Assembly: GCA_029777735.1 (NCBI GenBank)
Contig: JAKORR010000252.1
Coordinates: 1-6,076 of the forward strand
Reading direction: 5' to 3'
Source of the DNA: Armatimonadota bacterium
Lineage (GTDB): Bacteria > Armatimonadota > Zipacnadia > Zipacnadales > FEN-943
DNA length: 6,076 nt
The notes under the pieces: generated by a model
What the model was told of the DNA's origin: nothing
What the model saw: the letters and a program-made list of their open reading frames with translations, nothing else
Database searches by the model: none
Part shown: piece by piece, positions 1-5,443 of the stretch
How the letters are laid out: every line of letters begins with the position of its first letter
How positions within the stretch are numbered: the first letter of the stretch is position 1
Position numbers and translations under genes: made by a program

Positions 1-37
1 GGGATACCTGGACCTTACCGATTGGAACAGTGCGCAT
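1..37 (-). CDS. Start of an unidentified downstream gene (partial, 12 codons)
   Basis: An ATG on the minus strand (complement of 35-37) opens a frame that runs off the left edge of the window and reads MRTVPIGKVQVS. It is preceded by an excellent Shine-Dalgarno sequence, AAGGAGA (complement of 43-49), 5 to 6 nt from the ATG. It begins 32 nt after the stop codon of the beta-helix gene on the same strand, so the two are probably in one operon. The pattern of a short beta strand followed by an IGK..VS motif resembles the N-terminus of aldo/keto reductase-like proteins, where it usually leads into the first barrel strand. Twelve residues are too few to name a function, and the resemblance is only a hint. 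That a real gene starts here is fairly well supported by the ribosome site and spacing. Confidence 0.65.
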   Translation of the reverse strand, partial: MRTVPIGKVQVS

Positions 38-69
38 GAGTCTCTCCTTCTGTGCCGTGACGCGATCCC

Positions 70-2802
70 TCACTTAGTGCTGCCTGGCTGAAACGCCAGA
101 TTGTCAATGTAGAACACGCCGGGCGCGTCAGCTATGGCCATGAAAACCACGCAGTCGAGCATACTGAACTTGGGCGAGCACTCCAGGCCTCTGAAGACCT
201 GAGGCTCGGCGCCTGGGAGTCCGACTGTGAGGTCGTACTTGCCGGTTGCCTGTGGTCCCAGCCCACACACGATGTCGATGTGCACCCACTGGCCCGCGGG
301 CAACTGGACGGTCTTCTTGCCGTTGGCGAGCAGAGCACCGTCGGCGGTAGTTGTTAGGTTAGGTCCCATATTGTAATTATAGGGGTCATCGCGCCAGTCT
401 AGGGCCATGAGCGCCCCAGATTCCCAACGCAGGTCAAAGCTCATTCTCAGAGTTCCGCTCTCCTGGACCAGTGGGTAGGTAACGTAGGGGAAGAAGTTCT
501 GGCCTAGCCCCGGGGCGTCGGTGAACTTCAGGCTGTGCTTGCCCGTGGCGGCCGCTTCGTCGGTCACCAGGGCCGTGCCAGCGCCCTTGTTGCCTACGTG
601 GGCGTTCCGCTCGGGCTCGCCCACGGTGTAGTCCTCGTAGTCGCGCAGCACTAGCTGCTTGACCTCCAGGGACTCGGGAGGTGTATAGTCCATCGCATCG
701 CGGACTACTCTTTCCTCTGGGCGCGGCCAGGTGCGCCGATCCGGACTTGCGTAGTTACCGACTGACTTCAGGTCAATGGACCGGAACCCCAGCTTGAAGG
801 CTGGCGAGGTGGGCTTGAGGCGGTAGTCGCGCCGCGCAGGGTCCACGAACTGAGGGTCGGCCACCAGGCTTCCTTCATCCTGCCCGAGCTTAAGCCAGGC
901 GTCCCAGGAGTGCCTGCGCGATACCCCACTCATTCCGCCGACGGTTATCGGCTGCCCCTCGGCCCACAGAAGATTCCGCCGGTACACTCCGTTCTCTAGG
1001 GTGAATCGCGGGTTTCGGTAGGCATCGGCTGTCCGGTCGCGGTAGGCAAAGATGTTACACTGCACGACGTTGCCGGACATGGGGTACTTGGGCCAGGTTT
1101 CTAGGAAGCACTGGGCCTGTTTGCCATCGGCGCAAATGTTGTTTTCGAACACGTTGTCCATGCCGCCGTTGACCATGTAGGCGCCTAGTACTGTGTTGTA
1201 GATGACATTGTCGTGGACGTGCCAGCCGCTGCAGTGCGTGTCCAGGTAGATGCCCCAGGAGAAGAGCGGCGCTTCGAGCTTTCCCGTGGCCGAGTTAGTG
1301 CCCCAGCCGCCCGAGTCGTGGAGGATGTTGTGGTGGATTGAGTTGTCCCAGTTCCACTTGCGATTGCGCTCCTGTTGCTGCTCCATGGGCAGGTGCCAAT
1401 CCCAGGCAGTCGCCGCTTCGATGATGCCAGTGTCCAGAGTCACCAGGTTCACATGATGGCAGTAGTTGTGAGCGATCTCACACTCGCCACCGGCGTCCAT
1501 GCCGATGGCGTAGCGAGGCCCGTCGTGGATGTGGTTGTGGGTCACGCGGCAGCGCATGCAGCGGACCATGAAGACGCCGCCGCAGCGGTTGTGGATGCGC
1601 CCCCAGCCATAGTCCCAGATGTAGTTGTTGTCAATGATATGGCCTGTCACGCGCTCATGGTCTGACGTGGTACCCCATAGGGTCACGCCGTCGCCCTGGG
1701 TCTGGGTTATGTCGCAGCCGACGACCCGACAGTCGTGGGTGTCGTCGCCTAGGTAGACCCCGACCTCGGCGTTCCGCAGATCGCAAGCCGCAACGGTACA
1801 GCGCCTGGCCCCGGTCAGGTCGACTGCTCGACCGCGGCAGTCACGCACCGCCAGCCATGCCAACCTCACATTCTCGACCCACTTGTCCTGGGGCACGTCG
1901 CCCTTGAGGGTGAAGGCCGATGTGAGAGCCGGGATGATAACCCTGTCCTTCCCGTTGGGATCCCCGGACGGCGGCCAAAAGTACAGCGTCTTGCTCTCGG
2001 GGTCGATGCACCACTCTCCTGGTGCGTCCAACTCCTCAAGGATTCCGCACAGGTAGAAGGGATTGCCACGGCTGAGGACATAGATCCCCTGCGCGGCTTC
2101 GATTACGCGTTTCGCCGGATCGATGCTCTTCACTGGGCAGTACTGCGTCTCGTAGTTGAGCGAGTCGTGGAACATGATCAACGCCCGCTCGGGATGCGCC
2201 CAGCGCTCGGGATGCAATTCGCCCTCACGGTACTGGAACTTGGTCTTGGTGTTGGCCTCGACCACTGCGGCGTTTTGCAGGAAGCCTCCAGTGCGCGGGT
2301 GCTTAGGGTCGGAGTTGGGCACTCGAGCCCAGGGCTGCAGCTTGCCGTTGTAGTACAGCTCGCGGAAGCTTAGGTCCGGCAGGTCCAGCTTCGACAGGTT
2401 GGCCTGGAGGATTCTGCCCTTCCACGGCGTCCACTCCAAGACGCGTCGGCCGCCGCTGAGGATGACCTGCTCGCCGCGGGCGGCCTCGATGGTGAGACGA
2501 GAATCCTGGGCCTCGAGGGTAACAGTGTGCGGGAGATAGTAGGTCCCGCTACGGACCACGATCCGAGCGGCACCTGTAGATGACCCGTCGGCACGGGTCT
2601 GACGCACTAGATCGCGGGCGCGCTCTAGAGTGGCCAAGGGACCGTCTGTGCGGGTCTTGTCAGGGTCCGCCAGCCTACCGGACCATGTGTCCCTGCCGTC
2701 GACAGCAACGTACAGGACAAGGGGCGCGGCCTGCGCGTCCCGCGTCCCGCCAAGGCTGCTCATCAGTCCCAATACCACGAAAGACCACGCGACGAGCTTC
2801 AT
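70..2802 (-). CDS. Secreted right-handed beta-helix protein, GH141-like putative glycoside hydrolase
   Basis: This 910-residue protein is predicted to be exported and to act on polysaccharide or glycoconjugate. Residues 1-25 form a signal peptide: MK, a hydrophobic stretch, then AQA with probable cleavage before A26. Residues 28-67 carry the YVAVDGRDTWSG and GPLATLERARDLVR motifs typical of beta-helix carbohydrate-active enzymes. GTYYL (86-90), ILSGG (114-118), ELYYNGKLQPWARVPN (148-163) and a W-CIDPESKTLYFWPP segment (264-278) resemble GH141-type proteins. The beta-helix core spans roughly 310-640, with short N/G/D/H-rich coils. Acidic candidates for catalysis are D436, D457 and D521; this is inference. 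DPQFVDP (649-655) followed by RDYRLKPTSPAFKLGF ends the helix domain. Residues about 711-910 look like a separate beta-sandwich of laminin-G or carbohydrate-binding type. I chose the ATG at 2802 because GGTGGAGG lies 8 nt upstream; an in-frame GTG at 2817 overlaps that site. Substrate is unknown, and a non-catalytic or lyase role remains possible. Confidence 0.88.
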   Translation of the reverse strand: MKLVAWSFVVLGLMSSLGGTRDAQAAPLVLYVAVDGRDTWSGRLADPDKTRTDGPLATLERARDLVRQTRADGSSTGAARIVVRSGTYYLPHTVTLEAQDSRLTIEAARGEQVILSGGRRVLEWTPWKGRILQANLSKLDLPDLSFRELYYNGKLQPWARVPNSDPKHPRTGGFLQNAAVVEANTKTKFQYREGELHPERWAHPERALIMFHDSLNYETQYCPVKSIDPAKRVIEAAQGIYVLSRGNPFYLCGILEELDAPGEWCIDPESKTLYFWPPSGDPNGKDRVIIPALTSAFTLKGDVPQDKWVENVRLAWLAVRDCRGRAVDLTGARRCTVAACDLRNAEVGVYLGDDTHDCRVVGCDITQTQGDGVTLWGTTSDHERVTGHIIDNNYIWDYGWGRIHNRCGGVFMVRCMRCRVTHNHIHDGPRYAIGMDAGGECEIAHNYCHHVNLVTLDTGIIEAATAWDWHLPMEQQQERNRKWNWDNSIHHNILHDSGGWGTNSATGKLEAPLFSWGIYLDTHCSGWHVHDNVIYNTVLGAYMVNGGMDNVFENNICADGKQAQCFLETWPKYPMSGNVVQCNIFAYRDRTADAYRNPRFTLENGVYRRNLLWAEGQPITVGGMSGVSRRHSWDAWLKLGQDEGSLVADPQFVDPARRDYRLKPTSPAFKLGFRSIDLKSVGNYASPDRRTWPRPEERVVRDAMDYTPPESLEVKQLVLRDYEDYTVGEPERNAHVGNKGAGTALVTDEAAATGKHSLKFTDAPGLGQNFFPYVTYPLVQESGTLRMSFDLRWESGALMALDWRDDPYNYNMGPNLTTTADGALLANGKKTVQLPAGQWVHIDIVCGLGPQATGKYDLTVGLPGAEPQVFRGLECSPKFSMLDCVVFMAIADAPGVFYIDNLAFQPGSTK

Positions 2803-2810
2803 GCGCAATG

Positions 2811-2818
2811 CCTCCACC
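2811..2818 (-). promoter_or_regulatory. Ribosome binding site of the beta-helix gene
   Basis: The minus strand reads GGTGGAGG here, followed by 8 nt and then ATG at 2802-2800. This strong site decides the start: the longer reading from GTG at 2817 would begin inside the site and would place five extra residues before a typical signal-peptide MK. Confidence 0.75.
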
Positions 2819-2829
2819 GTCGTATGGTT

Positions 2830-2873
2830 GGTTCCAGAAGTTCTAAGCGTGCCAGCCCATAACTTCTGGAACC
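2830..2873. repeat. Perfect 13-bp inverted repeat upstream of the beta-helix gene
   Basis: GGTTCCAGAAGTT (2830-2842) and AACTTCTGGAACC (2861-2873) are exact reverse complements separated by 18 nt. The repeat starts 12 nt upstream of the ribosome site of the beta-helix gene, so it lies either in its promoter region or in its 5' untranslated leader. It could be an operator for a dimeric regulator or a hairpin in the transcript. No T-run follows on either strand, which argues against a standard intrinsic terminator. A smaller hairpin, GGGCG/CGCCC (2876-2880/2886-2890), sits right beside it. The symmetry is certain; the role is inferred. Confidence 0.7.
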
Positions 2874-3028
2874 TTGGGCGGGCGTCGCCCGTCCATCACC
2901 AGTTTCACACGCTTGTGGCAGCATAGCGCAGGCGAAGCGAAGAGGCCAGCCTCTCGCCGAGGTGTGCCGGCCGGGCTACGCTCTCCGCTCACACAGCTGC
3001 AGGCAGGCCGTAATCCTTTCACTCTACT

Positions 3029-3096
3029 GGTCCAGAAAACAGGGGAGGTCAGAGGCAGCCCCGTGGAGCCTCTTGGGCTGAGGTTTCCCCAGGACT
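3029..3096 (+). other. Long imperfect hairpin arm
   Basis: GGTCC (3029-3033) pairs with GGACT (3092-3096). After an internal loop of eight nt (3034-3041) against one, GGGGAGG (3042-3048) pairs with TTTCCCC (3084-3090) using two G-U pairs, then TCAG (3049-3052) pairs with CTGA (3078-3081) and AGGC (3053-3056) with GCCT (3068-3071). An alternative pairing, CAGCCC (3056-3061) with GGGCTG (3075-3080), excludes the inner helices. It is one of the most extended arms in the gene-free stretch. Its biological reality is not proven. Confidence 0.35.
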
Positions 3097-3238
3097 TATC
3101 GCCAGTCGCGGCAAGGAGGGCTGAGAGTGACGCCTACACAACGGAACAACAGACGTGCCTAGGGGGAACCGCCTATCCGTAGCGACGGGCGAGACCAAGG
3201 CGTGCATTCCCGTGGCTGAGTGGGCAAGCGCTGGGCCG

Positions 3239-3319
3239 CTGTGGGTGTGGGATGAACCCTCGCTGTGGGTCAAGGGAGGCGGCTTGGACAAGTAGGTGCC
3301 GATCAGCCTGTGGGTGTGG
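3239..3319 (+). repeat. 12-nt direct repeat CTGTGGGTGTGG
   Basis: CTGTGGGTGTGG occurs exactly at 3239-3250 and 3308-3319, 69 nt apart. A shorter copy, CTGTGGGT, lies between them at 3263-3270. The two long copies are followed by similar tails: GATGAACCCTC after the first and ACTGATGACCTC after the second. In the hand-drawn fold both long copies fall largely in unpaired regions, a bulge at 3240-3248 and a hairpin loop at 3307-3320. The repetition is certain; any role, such as a protein-binding or tertiary-contact motif, is inference. Confidence 0.6.
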
Positions 3320-3363
3320 ACTGATGACCTCAAGCCTACCTTTAGCCTGCCAATGTCGCTGAC

Positions 3364-3495
3364 GGATACCGAGGGGCGTGAACTATTAATCTCGCTATCC
3401 GGGGTTTACTACTCACCACTATGTAGTACCGAGCGCACTTCGGTTGCGTCCGCGGTGCGGTCTTCCCTCCGGTTTGTCATTCCGCATCAACCGGA
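3364..3495 (+). other. Tandem cluster of five hairpins
   Basis: Five hairpins follow one another almost without gaps. GGATA-GAG pairs with CTC-TATCC (3364-3400). TACTAC pairs with GTAGTA (3407-3412/3423-3428), extended by GG/CC. A UUCG-capped stem lies at 3433-3449. CCGC pairs with GCGG around a three-nt loop (3450-3460). TCCGGTT pairs perfectly with AACCGGA (3468-3474/3489-3495). The C(UUCG)G loop is an exceptionally stable RNA tetraloop and forms only on the + strand. This density, with little sequence left unpaired, is the strongest part of the structured-RNA case. Confidence 0.4.
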
Positions 3496-3607
3496 TACTC
3501 CGCGCCCCTCGCTCAACTATAGCGGAACCGAACATCCCTTTGGTGCTACTTCAGGGAGCGCGTGCCACCGACCCGACCCTTGCCGTAGGGCTAGCGTCTT
3601 GAGTATC
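3494..3607 (+). other. Multi-branched domain closed by a perfect 7-bp helix
   Basis: GATACTC (3494-3500) and GAGTATC (3601-3607) are exact complements 100 nt apart. Stacked directly inside is CGCGC (3501-3505) with GCGCG (3558-3562), continued by CCC (3506-3508) with GGG (3554-3556) past a bulged A. Further inside are CGCT/AGCG (3510-3513/3521-3524) and, in the second branch, CCCT/AGGG (3577-3580/3587-3590). The closing helix shares two bases with the preceding TCCGGTT/AACCGGA hairpin, so the two could stack end to end or compete. The layout resembles a multi-way junction. Confidence 0.38.
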
Positions 3608-3730
3608 ATTCCTTTTGCCCAGCGGCGGCGGAGCATCGAGGCGTGGGAGTTGGGTGTACTGGCGGACTTTTCAGGCTTCTGGCAAGGCTGCACGTGCCGC
3701 AGAAGTCGATACGAGGCAAGAGATACGGCC

Positions 3731-5395
3731 GTGTCATCTGTTGTCCCCCCGGGGGATGAGAAGGTCGACGGGGAAGGCGGCTCCCCATCGTCAGGACTGG
3801 CGTCCGCGGCGTTGTTGATGATCGTTGTTACCTTCGGCTCGGCTATCATTGGCGCCGTGCGAACGGTCCTCTTCGCATGGCGCTTCGGCGCCGAGGGCCC
3901 AGCTAGCGCCTTCTTCCAGGCTTCTCGCATACCTGACCTAGTGTACTTCCTGATCGCCGGGGGCGCCCTGCGCTCGGGATTCGTGCCCGTCTTCGCCCAA
4001 TACTGGGCCCAGGGGCGCCGCGAGGAGGCTTGGCGCACCTTCAGTGCGCTTTTCTGGTTTCTCACTCTTCTGGGCGCGAGCGTCGTTGCTGTGGGAATAG
4101 GCTTCGCACCTCAGCTATCCGTCCTCATAGGCCCTGGGTGGGCTAGGGAGCACCAGCAGCTTGTGCCTCTCTGCGCCCAGTTGATGCGGTTGATGTTCCC
4201 GGCTCAGCTCTTTTTTGTCCTGGGCGGACTGCTCATGGGCACCCTCAACGCCCGCAAACACTTCCTGTGGCCTGGTCTCGGCCCGATCCTCTACAACCTC
4301 GTCGTCGTAATAGCAATTGCGTTCGCCACTGGCCCGGACGACTTGCCGATGGTGGCGGCCGTGGTCCCGGTGGGAGCCTTCATCGGCAACGTTCTGGTGC
4401 AACTGCCGCCCATCAGGCGCCTGGGCGGCAGGCTTCAGTTCATCTTCGACCTGCGGGATGAAGGCCTGCGCAAGACGTTGTTGCTGGCGATGCCGATCAT
4501 CTTTGGACTTGCCATCGCCGAGATTGAGTTTCTCATCATGGCGATCCTGGCGACGGTGGCGGATCCGGTCTCGGGTCCCTCGACGCTGGTCTACGCCAAT
4601 CTCATCTGGCGTACCCCGACCCGCGTTTTCGGCGGTGGCATCTCCATCGCGCTGTTCCCATCGCTGGCCTATCACTTTGCCGAGGGAGCCACAGAGAAGT
4701 TCCGGCGGGATTTTTCCTTCGCGGTTCGCACTGCGCTGTTTATGGCCGCGCCTGTGACAGTGGGTCTCATCGCGCTCGCTGAACCAATAGTGAGTCTGTT
4801 GTACCAGCATGGCGAGTTCACGGAGGCGGCCGTAGAACAAGTGGCGAGCACTCTCATCATCTTCTCGCTGGGTATTGTCCCACTGACGCTCTACTACCTC
4901 GTGGCCCGGGCCTTCTACGCGCGCCACGATACGGCGACGCCTGTCTCGGTGGGCCTGATCGGCCTGGCGCTCTGTGCCAGCAGCGGCTGGTTGCTTATGA
5001 AGCCTCTTGGTGTGCCGGGTCTCGCCCTAGGCATCGCGCTGGCCACAGCCCTCAACACCGGGTTGCTATGGGGTATCCTGGAGCGTCGCGTTGGGCGTCT
5101 GGGTACGGTGCAAACCGCCCACATGTTCCTGCGGCTAATGATTCCACTGGGGGCCCTAACCGCCGTGTGCCTTGCAGCCACTCACTTGACACCCGGCTTG
5201 GGCTATGGAACCATGATTACGCATCTCCTGGCCCTCGCCGTCGGTGTTGTGGGAGGAGGAAGTTTGTATTTGGGGCTGGCCTCGTTGATGCGGTTCGAGG
5301 AGCTGGAGCTTGCGACGTCGGTGCTTCGCAGGCGGAGCGGACTACTGGCCCGCGAGCCCGGCCTGGAGGAAGAGAGGCAGGACACGCCATCTTGA
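3731..5395 (+). CDS. murJ: MurJ/MVF-family lipid flippase
   Basis: This 554-residue multi-pass inner-membrane protein belongs to the MurJ (MviN) family, which moves lipid II across the membrane for peptidoglycan synthesis. Visible family marks are AFFQASRIPDL (60-70), GGALRSGFVPVF (77-88), LNARKHFLWPGLGPILYNL (172-190), a YAN-P-FGGGISIALFPSL region (288-312) and the LLYQHGEFTEAAV segment after the middle of the protein. Hydrophobic segments cover most of residues 23-530, and the tail is hydrophilic. The start is GTG at 3731; GAGG (3713-3716) and AAGAG (3718-3722) offer only a weak ribosome site. A start at ATG codon 30 would cut the first membrane segment. The frame stays open for 145 codons upstream, but that part looks non-coding. 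By hand alignment, E. coli R18, D39, R52, D269 and R270 are replaced by A38, S59, F73, N290 and L291; R24 is kept as R44. The family assignment is firm, but the exact lipid substrate is less certain. Confidence 0.9.
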   Translation: MSSVVPPGDEKVDGEGGSPSSGLASAALLMIVVTFGSAIIGAVRTVLFAWRFGAEGPASAFFQASRIPDLVYFLIAGGALRSGFVPVFAQYWAQGRREEAWRTFSALFWFLTLLGASVVAVGIGFAPQLSVLIGPGWAREHQQLVPLCAQLMRLMFPAQLFFVLGGLLMGTLNARKHFLWPGLGPILYNLVVVIAIAFATGPDDLPMVAAVVPVGAFIGNVLVQLPPIRRLGGRLQFIFDLRDEGLRKTLLLAMPIIFGLAIAEIEFLIMAILATVADPVSGPSTLVYANLIWRTPTRVFGGGISIALFPSLAYHFAEGATEKFRRDFSFAVRTALFMAAPVTVGLIALAEPIVSLLYQHGEFTEAAVEQVASTLIIFSLGIVPLTLYYLVARAFYARHDTATPVSVGLIGLALCASSGWLLMKPLGVPGLALGIALATALNTGLLWGILERRVGRLGTVQTAHMFLRLMIPLGALTAVCLAATHLTPGLGYGTMITHLLALAVGVVGGGSLYLGLASLMRFEELELATSVLRRRSGLLAREPGLEEERQDTPS

Positions 5396-5443
5396 ACGTC
5401 GGTCGATGTCGGCCTTCGGCTCGTCAGGCGGAATCCGGGCTCA

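Larger units (their letters stand above)
2930..3707 (+). ncRNA. Candidate large structured RNA or long structured murJ leader
   Basis: No credible protein is encoded in this stretch, but it can be folded by eye into a nearly continuous series of helices. These are: GGCG/CGCC with AGAGG/CCTCT (2931-2958); CGGCC/GGCCG (2968-3010); a long arm 3029-3096; ACGCCT/AGGCGT (3130-3203); a 3205-3254 arm; GTAGG/CCTAC (3292-3339); GGATA/TATCC (3364-3400); TACTAC/GTAGTA (3407-3428); a UUCG hairpin (3433-3449); TCCGGTT/AACCGGA (3468-3495); a domain closed by GATACTC/GAGTATC (3494-3607); and GACTTTT/AGAAGTC (3665-3707). Four helices contain G-U pairs (3029-3096, 3213-3238, 3433-3449, 3670-3702) that would be A-C mismatches on the minus strand, which favours + strand transcription toward murJ. 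I recognise no known family. GC-rich DNA gives chance hairpins and I picked helices by hand, so confidence is limited. Its boundaries and promoter are unknown. Confidence 0.33.

Noticed and set aside
1375..1665. Plus-strand open frame inside the beta-helix gene
   Set aside because: It is antisense to the His/Asn-rich beta-helix core, reads as low-complexity V/A/D/H, and has no ribosome site or family resemblance.
2850..2855. TGGCAC on the minus strand within the inverted-repeat loop, like a sigma-54 -24 box
   Set aside because: No TTGC -12 element lies at the required spacing.
2830..2873. Inverted repeat as an intrinsic terminator
   Set aside because: There is no T-run after the stem on either strand, and the position is upstream of a gene start rather than after a stop.
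3121..3126. CTGAGA, as in the TPP riboswitch
   Set aside because: The second half of the thi-box and its pyrophosphate-sensing helix are missing, and no thiamine gene is nearby.
3161..3173. AGGGGGAACCGCC, similar to the T-box antiterminator motif
   Set aside because: It is one base short of the usual AGGGTGGAACCGCG, with no specifier stem I, no terminator helix with T-run, and no aminoacyl-tRNA synthetase or amino-acid gene downstream.
2874..3182. Plus-strand frame of about 100 codons in the gene-free stretch, and a minus-strand one at 3049-3333
   Set aside because: Both products have irregular composition, no domain or export signal, and overlap the predicted RNA helices.
3321..3327. CTGATGA, as in a hammerhead ribozyme core
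   Set aside because: There is no matching GAAA after a stem II and no three-way junction with a cleavage triplet.
3401..3672. Minus-strand strings TAAACCCC (3401-3408) and GAAAAGTCC (3664-3672) recalling RNase P RNA
   Set aside because: The conserved ACAGAA-GGCTTA 3' segment is absent on both strands and the order of conserved regions cannot be completed. The G-U pairs also favour the other strand.
4115..4927. Long open frame on the minus strand inside murJ
   Set aside because: It is antisense to a hydrophobic membrane protein, which gives a characteristic hydrophilic R/H/D/Q-rich product. It has no recognisable domain, and murJ on the other strand is certain.
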